A stretch of DNA of 41,280 nt, taken from assembly GCA_030065825.1 (NCBI GenBank), contig JASJCY010000058.1, positions 1-41,280 on the forward strand, written 5' to 3'. Of this stretch, positions 25,428 to 34,978 are shown piece by piece. This stretch comes from Nostocaceae cyanobacterium (GTDB taxonomy: Bacteria > Cyanobacteriota > Cyanobacteriia > Cyanobacteriales > Nostocaceae). Position numbers and translations under genes: made by a program. How positions within the stretch are numbered: the first letter of the stretch is position 1; each line of letters opens with the position of its first letter. A model generated the notes under the pieces. The model was given only the letters and a program-made list of their open reading frames with translations. It searched no databases and was not told where the DNA came from.

Positions 25428-27209
25428 TTATGAATTCTCCATATGTTCAACTAATAGCCAATTTCCAGCATGATTGAATCGACCATAAATTGTCAGTAAT
25501 TGCCCCTGGTATAGAACTGGCAGTTGTTTATGGATATGGTATACTTGTGTTACTAAATTCCAAGTTTCTCCTTTGTATTTATGGGGTGTAGTAACCTTAA
25601 ACTGGTAATGTTGCTGATCCCTAAGCTGAACAATTCCGGTAAAACAATCCCAGTTCCGTGGAGTTACGATATTACTATTACTCCCATAGTATTTAGGGGG
25701 GGATAATGAACAAGGACAATTACCACTAGGGAGATAAGCCTGTGGATGATCTAAGTAATATTGTTGCCAATACAACCACTCTTTATGATGGGGAGGTAAA
25801 TTAAATAACGGCACCATTGCCGTGGGAGCATGTTTATCTTGTAACAAAGCTGCTTGTAAGGCTGTAGGTGGTAAATTTATGGGTTGTATGTCCATTTTCA
25901 CACATATTGCCGCCGTCATACCCGCAGCTTGACCAATTCCCATCACTACAGGTTGTAATCTAGTTGCACCATTGGCAATATGAGATACAGAAATATTCTT
26001 TTCACATACTAAGAAACCATCTGTTGTCTTGGGAATCAAGCTACGTAAAGGAATGGTGAAAGGGGTTCCTGTCCAACGTCCCCCCCAAGGCATTGACTTT
26101 GATTGTAAGTTAAATTTAAACCCAGGATAATGGTGGTCATTGGGGTAATTACCGATAGCAATGGCATCTTCATGTAAAGCAGCAACCCTACCCCCTGGAA
26201 TTGGTAAGATATCTTGTTCCCGGATAGTAGTTAACCCCAGCAGACGACGACTTTCTCGATAATAGGGATGGAGTGCAAAAGCAGTATGGTAATTGTGAAT
26301 TTGGGGAAAGATATTATTTGCTAAACCGTAACGTCTACCAAGGTGCTTTTGGATAAAATGGGCAAAATTTTGACTATGCCAGTAACATTCTTGGAGAAAT
26401 TCTTGTTTTGCTGTTGTTGATTCAATTAATCGTCCCAGAGCTTCTCCATAATCATTACCACAGATGGGCCAGTTTATCATAAATAACCCACCGGGTAAGC
26501 GTCCATAATTTAAAAATTTCTCTGCACCATAGTTATCCCAAGCACCGGTAAACAAAGACTCTTTGTAATTTTCTGCTGGGGGAATCTCTGGGGCAATTTC
26601 CCTGCCAAAATCCTGCATAATTACTACCCATGTGGGAGATTGTACGGGATATTTGGTTGTCAAGGAATTAAATTCCACTGGTGCGCTGGGTTCTCCCCAC
26701 TCAGACTGTAATTCCCATCCCCAGCGATGGGGTATATCTCCTAAAGCCAATAAATCACCCAATTCTGTGCCATCGAGGGTAATTTTGGCGTTGACAGTGA
26801 AATCTGCAAATTTAACTCCTGTGACACAATCTCCCTGCTTTAATACCTCCAAGGGTACATATCCAGAAATCCATTGCAGATTAGATAACTCTTGTACCCA
26901 ATCGGCGAAAATTTGTGCTGCGACACGGGGATCGAAACTAAAAAAACTTACCCAGCTATTATCTAACCCTCCCGGTTGACGCTGCTGTAATTCCTGTAGA
27001 AATGCACCCCATAATCCCGTCTGAAATGCCTCTAATTCGTTCCCATCTGGGGCAGCAACCCCCCCAGAAGTCAACATACCCCCTAACCATGGGAATTCAC
27101 TGACAAGGATGGTTCTAGCCCCTTTACGTGCCGCTTGGATGGCTGCTGCGGTTCCTCCAACTCCTCCTCCGACAACTAAAACATCGGTTGTGTATGTTTG
27201 TTCAACCAT
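25428..27209 (-). CDS. FAD-dependent oxidoreductase (FAD_oxidored type)
   Basis: Protein of 593 residues. The dinucleotide-binding motif VLVVGGGVGGTAAAIQAARK (10-29) is followed by WLGGMLTSGGVAAPDG, typical of the family of large flavoproteins formerly annotated as xanthan-lyase-associated. A conserved ELGDLLALG and, near the C-terminus, VSHIANGATRLQPVVMGIGQ (GQAAG) complete the FAD fold. The C-terminal about 130 residues are an added OB-like or beta segment with no name. Substrate unknown. It precedes patX on the same strand, but the DIF box in between implies separate developmental control of patX. Confidence 0.9.
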   Translation of the reverse strand: MVEQTYTTDVLVVGGGVGGTAAAIQAARKGARTILVSEFPWLGGMLTSGGVAAPDGNELEAFQTGLWGAFLQELQQRQPGGLDNSWVSFFSFDPRVAAQIFADWVQELSNLQWISGYVPLEVLKQGDCVTGVKFADFTVNAKITLDGTELGDLLALGDIPHRWGWELQSEWGEPSAPVEFNSLTTKYPVQSPTWVVIMQDFGREIAPEIPPAENYKESLFTGAWDNYGAEKFLNYGRLPGGLFMINWPICGNDYGEALGRLIESTTAKQEFLQECYWHSQNFAHFIQKHLGRRYGLANNIFPQIHNYHTAFALHPYYRESRRLLGLTTIREQDILPIPGGRVAALHEDAIAIGNYPNDHHYPGFKFNLQSKSMPWGGRWTGTPFTIPLRSLIPKTTDGFLVCEKNISVSHIANGATRLQPVVMGIGQAAGMTAAICVKMDIQPINLPPTALQAALLQDKHAPTAMVPLFNLPPHHKEWLYWQQYYLDHPQAYLPSGNCPCSLSPPKYYGSNSNIVTPRNWDCFTGIVQLRDQQHYQFKVTTPHKYKGETWNLVTQVYHIHKQLPVLYQGQLLTIYGRFNHAGNWLLVEHMENS

Positions 27210-27347
27210 CCGTCACACCTCATCCTTGTGTGGAGATATTGTCCCTGAATGGGTGAGTTTAGACAAGGTCAAAGCGAAGGAAGAGGGAAGAAGGAAAAAG
27301 GAAGAAGGTTGTTATGTTTGGAAGAAGCTTGTACTCCTCCCAAACTA

Positions 27348-27374
27348 TGACCGAAGGTCTTCGACCTTCGGTCA
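27348..27374 (-). terminator. Stable hairpin just past the conflict-cluster 3' end
   Basis: A perfect 12-bp stem TGACCGAAGGTC/GACCTTCGGTCA with a 3-base loop begins 7 bases after the NACHT gene stop codon. A poly-T tract is missing, so it may stop transcription inefficiently or protect the 3' end of the mRNA. It could equally be a copy of an interspersed palindrome. Confidence 0.55.
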
Positions 27375-27380
27375 CATTGC

Positions 27381-30266
27381 TTACCTTGACAATAAAGTTG
27401 CCAGTAATAAGCCCGATAAAAAGCTTACAGTTACTAATAAAAAACCTATGATTGCTGTTGAGATAACCAAGATATTTTGCTTGGAGATTTGTTCTAGAGG
27501 TTGTTTTGGAGAAGGTTGAGGGACTTCTGGTGATTTCTCTGCCTTTGGTTCTGGTTCTTTTGGTATAACTGGTGGTATTTGAGGTTTGGTTTCATGATTT
27601 TTTTGCACTTGTTTATACAATTTTTCTAAAATATCCGACAATTTTTCAAACTGATTTTGCAGATATTGATGTACATTATCTTTTGAATTTCCAAATCCTG
27701 GAATTTCTTCTGGCTGCCTAAATTTTTCCGAAGCATCTAACAAACTTTTCATCCATACTTTTAAATCTATCGCTTTTTCAGGGATGTATTCTTTCGCTTC
27801 TAGACATTTTTTAATAACTTCTTCGTATCTTTTTTGGTTGAAGAGTAACTCACATCGCTGAAGCAGCACGATTGCTTTCCAATCTTCGTTTTCCAAAGTT
27901 AGGTTAACTATAGTTTCCAATTCATCTAGTAGTTTAGACTGCTCTAATTCATTAGCTGAAGAAACCAAAGCTTGAGTGAAATACTGCAATCTTTGCTTAC
28001 CGTCTTTGGTTGAGGTAAACTGTTCTGCAATTTTCAAAAGATTAAGCGCCCATTCGATGTTATAGCGCCATCCTTCTATCAAATAGGGAATTAGGTCATT
28101 CCAAGCTTTATCTTCTCCTTCAAGCCAGAATTTATGGTGAAATAAATCACTTATTGTTTCCCTGATTTCCTGATTTTCTAAGCGTTGTTGAGCAGTGATT
28201 AAATTGCTAGTTAAACTGCTAAGACTATTTTGAAAATAGAGCTTTGCTTCGCTATTAATTTCCTGTACATATGGCTGATTACGTTGCTCCGGTATCAGCA
28301 AATATTTCGTTAAGAATGCTCCATAGTTCTCATCTAATTTTAGTTGCTCTGGTAAGACAAATGAATAGCGCTCATAAAGGTTTTCTAATCTATTCTTAAC
28401 ATCTGTAACATTCAGCATTGACCGCAACAATTTCTCATCGGGACGACGCATCATTGCTAGGAGGTAAACAACTTGCTTATCCTGTTTATCCTTGACGCAG
28501 TGAATTAGAAAGCGATTGACAGTTGCAGCTATAATTTGCTCATGTGGAGTTTGCCATTCTGACTGAATTAGTTTAGGTACAGGATCGGTGATTTCTTGGA
28601 GTCTATATCCTTTAGCCCACATAGTTGTTACTTGGTTCACCACAAAGGGAATACCAAGGCTGAATTCAGCTATTTTCTCTACTTCTGAGTCTGTAATTGG
28701 TTGCTTTGGGACAGATTTAGTGAAATATTCCTTGATACTTTGCTTGTCAAATCCACTCATGGGTTGACTAATAAGATAAGGTTCCGAAAAATCCTGCCGA
28801 TAACCTCGAAAATAAACTCCAGCTTTTAATTCACCTAGTGACTTTGCTGCTTCATAACGTACATCTTTATCAGGGTCTTTCAGTAAGTCAATTAGTAAAT
28901 CCGTAGACCGTAATCTGTTTATTTTACCCAGGGCGATCGCTATTTGAGATTTTGTTAGTGTTTCTCTCCAATTTCCAGTAGTTGAATTTCCATTTTCATC
29001 ATTTTGTAAAAATTGGTAAGCGTAACGGAAAGCAAAGTAATCCTGGAGTAATAAATGACGAAAACGATAGGTTCTTTCTTCTTGATTTACAGTTGGAACT
29101 AACAAATATAAGTTTTGAGAAAATTGAATAAACTTCTCTATTTCATCTTCTTGAGGAAGAACTCGCTCAAAAATATCCCGAAAAATATAATTGTCATCCG
29201 GTCGCGAATCACTCATCATTAATAAAGCGACCTGTCCTAGTATTTGCTTAAGCTTATCTAGGGAACAAGGAACTGTAATGTCACTATTTTCCTTTTTCTT
29301 CTTTTCCCTCTCGTAACCTTTGTCTATAAATTTATCAAATAATTGGTCGGTGTTACCTACTGCTGTAAGTTGTTCAGCTTCGTTTTTGCTATTCCCAGTA
29401 TTCTCTAGATAAGGTAAGACTAAAACAGTCAAAATAAATGGTGTGCGAATCATTTTCAGCAAAGCTAAATTTTTAGTCAGCACAGTCCAAAGATGATTCA
29501 GGAAAACACTATTTTTGGGAAAAACATTATCCAAATAATTTTTAATTGCTTTGTAGCTTAACTGTTGCAGGATTACTGCACCATTTAAATTAAGTTTTAT
29601 AGTATTATCCGTGTCTATTATTTCCTTATAATCTCGATGACGACAGGTAACAATTGTTGGATTCCATCCATACTCTAATTCAAAATCCGCTAGCTTGCTC
29701 ATAAAATCAGCGCGATAATCTCGTGGCTGAGCATTTGGATCTTGTGACTCAGTTACATTGGAAGGTAGTTCATCTAATCCATCGAGGAGCAATAAAACTT
29801 GTTTAGCTTTAATTTGTTGTTTCAGTATGTTTTTATCTATTTCTGAATCAATAATTTTTGCCTGATTTACTAACCAATTGAGAATATCTTCCTCACCATT
29901 CCATCTGCGAATTGGTGCGAATATGGGTAAGATTAAATTTGAGTTATTACGTATTTCTTGTCCCTTGTTTTTCGCAAAACTTCGTAATAATACTGTTTTA
30001 CCTGTCCCAGGTTCACCTAGTAGTAAAAGACGCTTTTTTTTCTTTTTAAATATTTGCTCTAAACTAGTTAAATCTTGGTGTTCAGACAGGTTTTTGCCAT
30101 CAGGTTGTTTGACATAATCAGGCTGATCTTCAAAAGTACGTGAAAAGTTATAAAATCCTAAAGCTTCTTGCTCTAACTCACTTACTAAAGATTCTGTTTT
30201 TACCTCATTGGCAAAATGGTCACAAAATTTATTGACATAATTCCTGATGATTTCTTCAGAAGTCAT
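27381..30266 (-). CDS. NACHT-type STAND ATPase with C-terminal membrane helix
   Basis: Protein of 961 residues. NACHT module: Walker A GEPGTGKT (84-91), Walker B VLLLLDGLDE (157-166) and the sensor-like PTIVTCR (203-209). Around 430-500 there are HEAT-like helices (ALGKINRLRSTDLLIDLL, DVRYEAAKSLGEL). The C-terminal half is helical and ends with a Pro/Glu-rich stretch (about 905-928) and a hydrophobic helix (about 931-958). Such NLR-like ATPases act as oligomerising triggers in bacterial defence and self-killing. The start has a GGAGA site. Last gene of the cluster; 156 bp separate it from the preceding gene, the largest gap. A membrane target is suggested but unproven. Confidence 0.9.
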   Translation of the reverse strand: MTSEEIIRNYVNKFCDHFANEVKTESLVSELEQEALGFYNFSRTFEDQPDYVKQPDGKNLSEHQDLTSLEQIFKKKKKRLLLLGEPGTGKTVLLRSFAKNKGQEIRNNSNLILPIFAPIRRWNGEEDILNWLVNQAKIIDSEIDKNILKQQIKAKQVLLLLDGLDELPSNVTESQDPNAQPRDYRADFMSKLADFELEYGWNPTIVTCRHRDYKEIIDTDNTIKLNLNGAVILQQLSYKAIKNYLDNVFPKNSVFLNHLWTVLTKNLALLKMIRTPFILTVLVLPYLENTGNSKNEAEQLTAVGNTDQLFDKFIDKGYEREKKKKENSDITVPCSLDKLKQILGQVALLMMSDSRPDDNYIFRDIFERVLPQEDEIEKFIQFSQNLYLLVPTVNQEERTYRFRHLLLQDYFAFRYAYQFLQNDENGNSTTGNWRETLTKSQIAIALGKINRLRSTDLLIDLLKDPDKDVRYEAAKSLGELKAGVYFRGYRQDFSEPYLISQPMSGFDKQSIKEYFTKSVPKQPITDSEVEKIAEFSLGIPFVVNQVTTMWAKGYRLQEITDPVPKLIQSEWQTPHEQIIAATVNRFLIHCVKDKQDKQVVYLLAMMRRPDEKLLRSMLNVTDVKNRLENLYERYSFVLPEQLKLDENYGAFLTKYLLIPEQRNQPYVQEINSEAKLYFQNSLSSLTSNLITAQQRLENQEIRETISDLFHHKFWLEGEDKAWNDLIPYLIEGWRYNIEWALNLLKIAEQFTSTKDGKQRLQYFTQALVSSANELEQSKLLDELETIVNLTLENEDWKAIVLLQRCELLFNQKRYEEVIKKCLEAKEYIPEKAIDLKVWMKSLLDASEKFRQPEEIPGFGNSKDNVHQYLQNQFEKLSDILEKLYKQVQKNHETKPQIPPVIPKEPEPKAEKSPEVPQPSPKQPLEQISKQNILVISTAIIGFLLVTVSFLSGLLLATLLSR

Positions 30267-30422
30267 GATAATTTATCTCCATTATAAAATTATCTGTACT
30301 TTTCCCAATTTGTTATATTTGCTTCTATGAGGATGCACTGCTTTGATTGCAATTTAAACAGTGGAAAAGATTGGAACAAAGTAATCACAATTATTGGGAT
30401 TTTGGTTCACCTACTTACCACA

Positions 30423-31241
30423 TCATTTGTCTGATGTCATTTCTTGATCTACTTTATCTATTGCAAGTTCTTCAGGAGTCATTTTTGTCAAAGCTTTTTG
30501 ATAATAAGCTTCATGCAGTTCTCCTGTTTTAATAATGCTCTCAAGTAAGGGAGGAAGTTGATCTACTGGATAAATATTTTTCATAAACTCCGTATAACTT
30601 TCTAGTTTATCCTGTGGAGTTTGAGAGGCTTTTATGGTATAAGTCAAAATATCACCACGTCCATGAAATTTATCATTTAGTGGTCGCAATTTCTCCCCAA
30701 TAGATTGAATTTGTTCATTGCTTGCACCAGCAGCAGCAGCAACCCCTAATACAAGAGCAGTACGTTCTTGGAAAGTGGCACAAGTACTCCCCGTGCAGAA
30801 TCCAGCATGTGCATCATTTGCTCGTCCTTCAAGAGCAGCAGTTCCACGTCCAGTCATTGGTATACTGCGCTTTTCTCCATTAGGAGTTGTAACATTAACC
30901 CGACCAGCAAAGTTAACACCTTGTTCTTTGAATGGTTCTAGAGATGCTTTGATATCAAGGGTTGATGGAGGGGGATTATCGAGTGGGAGTTCTAGTGCAA
31001 CTTTTTCCGTTATTTTTTCACCTATTTTTGTTCTATCTCCTTCAGGGTCAAGATAGGGATTACCAGTTTCTAAAAACTCGATTTTCAAAGTATTATTGTC
31101 GAGGGTAATCCCAAGTTCATCTAATGCTTCAGCTTGGGTCTGGGAAACAGAAATTTTATTGACAGTATCGGATATGCTTATTAATTCACCTTCTAGTGAG
31201 TAATAAGGATTTCCTTCCCTGGCATTAACTGAAAATTTCAT
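30423..31241 (-). CDS. Unrecognised protein within the conflict cluster
   Basis: Protein of 272 residues from the ATG at 31241 (a TTG at 31256 would add 5). I recognise no family. A motif GNPYxxxEG(E/D) occurs at 10-19 and again at 60-69, exactly 50 residues apart, suggesting an internal duplication. Residues 104-145 are Gly/Ala/Arg-rich; two cysteines (C149, C154) precede the hydrophobic stretch ALVLGVAAAAGAS (162-174). The C-terminal 90 residues are charged and helical. A GGAAG ribosome-like site precedes the start. Its place between two ATPases and downstream of a protease suggests an effector or substrate, but nothing in the sequence demonstrates this. Confidence 0.75.
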   Translation of the reverse strand: MKFSVNAREGNPYYSLEGELISISDTVNKISVSQTQAEALDELGITLDNNTLKIEFLETGNPYLDPEGDRTKIGEKITEKVALELPLDNPPPSTLDIKASLEPFKEQGVNFAGRVNVTTPNGEKRSIPMTGRGTAALEGRANDAHAGFCTGSTCATFQERTALVLGVAAAAGASNEQIQSIGEKLRPLNDKFHGRGDILTYTIKASQTPQDKLESYTEFMKNIYPVDQLPPLLESIIKTGELHEAYYQKALTKMTPEELAIDKVDQEMTSDK

Positions 31242-31298
31242 CTTTTTATCTTCCAAAAAACTAAGCTTGATAATTTTTTTAAGTAATCATTCCTAATT

Positions 31299-33602
31299 TT
31301 AAATGATGTTTGTATTTGAGACTAAGGTTTGATTATCATGATTTTGAGAGTATTCTGTAAAGAATTTCTTATAATATTCTTTTGTGGTGAGCTTATCATA
31401 TTTAGACTGTTTGTCAGGCTTATCGTAATCGGGATATCTCTTTAAGGCTTCGTAAGCATTAGGATGTCGAGGTTGAGTATTTTTATAAATCTCTTGTAGA
31501 GCAAATTCAACTGCATCTCTAACGTTGCTAATAGGGTCGTTTCGCCAAATATCAATTAAACGTTCTACTGCTTGTTGTTCATCTAATTCTTCTGATGTTG
31601 CTTGTAAGTTTCCTATTGCTTTGATAACCGCTTCGCGAGCAATACGGTCTTTATAATTAAGTTTTTCCAGCAATGGTTTGAGAGCGCGGGAATCGTGGAT
31701 TTTTCCAAGAGAGTCCGCTGCTGCTGCACATATGTCTGGGTCTGGATTATCTAATTCTTCAATGAGTGCATTAATAGAGTCAGGTGTGTTGAAATTATTC
31801 CTGCTGAAAGTCTGAACTGCTTTAATTTTCTCATCAATGTCACTACTATTTTTTAAAATGTTGATAATATCATTAACATTGTCAACGTTTAACGGTTCTA
31901 AATCCTCCCGATTAATTCTTTGGAGGTATCTTTGAGCCAAAGTTGAATCAGCGTTATTTCTGATGTACTCTAAAGATTTTATAGCATAATTACGTACATT
32001 GCTAATCACATCTTCTCTAGCAGCTTTGTTTAGAGCTTTTATTGCTTCTTCTGTTAGTGTTAATTTTCTTAGTGCTGTTGCTGCTGCTTGTCGTACATAA
32101 CGATCATTTTCATTATCAAAGTTTAATGCCTGAATCAGAGCATCAATTACATCTACATCTTGTGTCGATGAACCTATTTCTCCAAGTGCTTCCGCTACTG
32201 TTGCTCTAACATCAGGGTCTTCATTTGGTTGATTAAGTAACTGAACAAGTGGCTGCACATTGGTTATATCTTTTAATTTCCCCAGCAACTCCGCACTACG
32301 TTCCCGTACCTCTGGACTAGAGTCCCCTAAACCCCTAAGAAGTCCTTCTAAATTGCCTGCTTTTACTTGGTTTTTTCCTAATTTTTCTCTTTCATCTCTG
32401 AGTCTTTCTTTAATCCATTCAGGAAAGTTTTTTGTATCTTTTTCACGCCACAGAGCACGTTTAACTTTCAGTGTTTCTGGCAGTTTAGTTTCCGAAAACT
32501 CTGTTTTTTTATATATAGAAACCAGCGCTTCCAAAGCTGTTTCACGAACATTACTAATAGCATTATTACGCATTACTTGAATCAAAGGATCAACAGCCTG
32601 CTTTAAGACTTGTTCCCTATCAGTCTCATACTTAGCCAGTTTACCTAATTCACGCGCAGCAGCTCGACGAACAAAACGATCTCGATGCTTGAGGAAGCTA
32701 ACCACTGACGGTACTGCAAGAGCATTATCAAAATTTCCTAACAATTTAATAGCTACTGCAACCACATCAGGATCTTGATTTTCTTTCTCCAAAGCAGCAA
32801 GCAGACTATTCTTTGCTTCTGGGTTTCTCCAACCGCTATCTGCCAAATTTGCCCTTCCAGCTATTACCCAAACTATAGGTCCAATACTACCTTTTATGGC
32901 TTCGCGTAGGACATAGTCACATTCTGGTCTATCTACTATTTCGTAAGTATCAAAAAATATAATCAGTGGCTTTTTCTTGGCTAAATTAGTAATTCCATCT
33001 GCTAAAGCATCGGCTAAATTTGTTTCTGGATCTTGGTAAATATTCTGTTCTTCTCGTGTCAACCTATCTTTCACAAATTCATGTGCCCAACCAAATTCTT
33101 CTTCCCCTGAATTGAGTTTACTTTCCCGCAGCAATTCAGTAATACCATCTGTACCTAAAGTACGTAGTTCCTGAACTTTTTCATCCTCTAGTTCAGATTC
33201 CAAGGCTTTTTTAATTTTTGCTTTTGCTTCTTGCCAAAAATTCTTCGTATTACAGTATTTAGAAAAATAATTTTCCCAGCTTTGTTCGACAAATGATTGA
33301 TAGATTACTTCTAATACAGTAGCAGGTTGAATATAATCGTGTCCTATCTGCAAGCCAGGGAAACTATCGCGTTTTTGCTCCCAATCTAAAAATATAGTAT
33401 TAAACTTCTCCTGGTATTTTTCGGTAGTAATATTTTTCAGCTTCTGCAACAAAGTTGTCTTGCCAATACCACCAGTTCCGTAAAATAGAAAAATATATGG
33501 TTTCTTATACTTCTGGGAATCAGATTCTAGATTTACCAGATAATTCAAAACCTCAGTAAATTTCTTCTGTTCTTGAGTACGTCCTAAAAAGGTTGGATTC
33601 AT
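31299..33602 (-). CDS. STAND-like ATPase fused to HEAT repeats
   Basis: Protein of 767 residues. Walker A GTGGIGKT (42-49) and a Walker B-like PLIIFFDTYE (212-221), then VWVIAGR (244-250) as sensor, define a STAND/AAA-type NTPase. Instead of a winged-helix and ARC region, HEAT repeats begin at about 262 and continue to about 735; a phrase ISNVR(E/N/D) recurs in three places (about 349, 565 and 705) as a larger repeat. HEAT arrays usually bind proteins, so this may sense a partner while the ATPase switches. Ribosome site GAGGAA 8 bases before ATG. 16 bp follow the EAD1-GUN4 gene, implying one transcript. Confidence 0.9.
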   Translation of the reverse strand: MNPTFLGRTQEQKKFTEVLNYLVNLESDSQKYKKPYIFLFYGTGGIGKTTLLQKLKNITTEKYQEKFNTIFLDWEQKRDSFPGLQIGHDYIQPATVLEVIYQSFVEQSWENYFSKYCNTKNFWQEAKAKIKKALESELEDEKVQELRTLGTDGITELLRESKLNSGEEEFGWAHEFVKDRLTREEQNIYQDPETNLADALADGITNLAKKKPLIIFFDTYEIVDRPECDYVLREAIKGSIGPIVWVIAGRANLADSGWRNPEAKNSLLAALEKENQDPDVVAVAIKLLGNFDNALAVPSVVSFLKHRDRFVRRAAARELGKLAKYETDREQVLKQAVDPLIQVMRNNAISNVRETALEALVSIYKKTEFSETKLPETLKVKRALWREKDTKNFPEWIKERLRDEREKLGKNQVKAGNLEGLLRGLGDSSPEVRERSAELLGKLKDITNVQPLVQLLNQPNEDPDVRATVAEALGEIGSSTQDVDVIDALIQALNFDNENDRYVRQAAATALRKLTLTEEAIKALNKAAREDVISNVRNYAIKSLEYIRNNADSTLAQRYLQRINREDLEPLNVDNVNDIINILKNSSDIDEKIKAVQTFSRNNFNTPDSINALIEELDNPDPDICAAAADSLGKIHDSRALKPLLEKLNYKDRIAREAVIKAIGNLQATSEELDEQQAVERLIDIWRNDPISNVRDAVEFALQEIYKNTQPRHPNAYEALKRYPDYDKPDKQSKYDKLTTKEYYKKFFTEYSQNHDNQTLVSNTNII

Positions 33603-33618
33603 CAGTTAAGTTCCTCTA

Positions 33619-34941
33619 TTATGCTTCACATTCTGAAAGTTTTTGAGCAAGAGCATCTATGACCCAAACTTTAATAGCGTCCTTATGCTCTCTAGTTGGT
33701 GGAGGTGTCGGCAGGTATCCTTTTATTCTTTGATTGATACCCCAGAGGGGATTAATTTCAAATCGCCAAAGCCATTGATCGCGTTTTTCTTCCCCATACC
33801 AATGTACTTGTTTTCCAAACTCTTTTTCTGCACTAAAATTGTCCGTAGACTGCTGTTTTGCTTCCTCCCAAATACCTTTTTGGATACTTAAACCAAAGCA
33901 ATCATCACTGTGTTCTCTCCAAAGCTTGTCAATTTTTAATAAGATATCACAGCTAATGTTTTGGATATCTTCTTCTTGTAACCAGTCTCGATTTTCTGGT
34001 CTAGCAGCTTGAATTAAGATATTAGATGTTTCTCGGTCTGCTTCTTCCCATTCATGCTTTTCTAATAGTTGACGGAGGTTCTCAATTCTCTCCTTAATAG
34101 GAATTGTTTTAATAAATATTCTTTTTCCATAAGCATCGTCTAAAGCTTCAATATCAAAGCCTGATATTTCAAGTAAATTTCCTGAAATCAAAAGAGTCTG
34201 AAGCTTTTCAAATCCTTCCTGTGAACCTTCTAATATAAGTTTTGTACTACCTGGTTCTATGCTTTTTCGTTTTAGATGCTTATCTCCTAAAAGTTGACTT
34301 AAGTCCTGAATAATAGCTTCAATTTGCGGTTCTTTATTCTTATCCAAACTATCGCTTAACACTAGTGTGTATTGAATAGGGATAAACCGCCTAAATATTG
34401 TTTGCCCAAAATTATCTTCTAAGGCTTCGATAGAATAACCTGATATTTCAGTCAATTCTTCTGAATTCAACCGAGCCTGAAGTTGTTTAAAACTTTCTTC
34501 TGAACCTATTAAATTAAGCCTTGTACTTCCCGATTCTATGTTGTTTAAGTTTAAACATGGGTCTTTTAGTAATTTACTTAAATCATCAATCAAATCTTCT
34601 GCTTGGTCAGTTGGAAAATTATTTGCACTAATGCTTAATACTAATATGTATTGAATCTTATTTATAGTTTTATGGAACAGTTGTTGAACGGCTTGCAAAT
34701 TTTCATTACCAGGATTATATTCACAAGCTCCATCGATCAATTTTGTAAATTGAGCTTGACCACGAGATTTTACCCATCTAATTAGCTGAAATATTTTATC
34801 AGATAAATCATTACCACCAGCGATTGCATTTAAGTTTTGGTTCAACTTAAATCTCACAAACTGTTGCAATTCCATAGATGAAAGGAAAGCATCTAAAAAG
34901 GCTTGTTGTAATTGTTCTTCAAACCAACCATGTAGTTCCAT
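33619..34941 (-). CDS. EAD1 adaptor - duplicated 85-residue module - GUN4 protein
   Basis: Protein of 440 residues from the ATG at 34941; a GTG at 34995 would add 18 and overlap the previous gene, while the ATG has GGAAAGAG upstream. Residues 1-85 match the effector-associated domain EAD1 pattern (ELHGWFEEQLQQAFLDAF, FVRFKLNQNLNAIA, NPGN). Two modules of about 85 residues follow (97-180 and 189-272), each with ESGST/EPGST-L-L-GS, F-LQ and EISG. A GUN4-like domain starts at about 285 (NLRQLLEKHEWEEADRET, SCDILLKIDKLWREHSDDCFGLSIQK). EAD domains bring effectors together by homotypic contact. Lies 37 bp after the protease gene. Confidence 0.87.
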   Translation of the reverse strand: MELHGWFEEQLQQAFLDAFLSSMELQQFVRFKLNQNLNAIAGGNDLSDKIFQLIRWVKSRGQAQFTKLIDGACEYNPGNENLQAVQQLFHKTINKIQYILVLSISANNFPTDQAEDLIDDLSKLLKDPCLNLNNIESGSTRLNLIGSEESFKQLQARLNSEELTEISGYSIEALEDNFGQTIFRRFIPIQYTLVLSDSLDKNKEPQIEAIIQDLSQLLGDKHLKRKSIEPGSTKLILEGSQEGFEKLQTLLISGNLLEISGFDIEALDDAYGKRIFIKTIPIKERIENLRQLLEKHEWEEADRETSNILIQAARPENRDWLQEEDIQNISCDILLKIDKLWREHSDDCFGLSIQKGIWEEAKQQSTDNFSAEKEFGKQVHWYGEEKRDQWLWRFEINPLWGINQRIKGYLPTPPPTREHKDAIKVWVIDALAQKLSECEA

Positions 34942-34978
34942 CGCCAGCTCTTTCCAAAAATTGCCATAACCGCCACTT

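Noticed and set aside
30423-31241. Bacterial gasdermin as identity of the unknown cluster protein
   Set aside because: Size and protease context would fit, but no gasdermin N-terminal signature is visible, so the name is not used.
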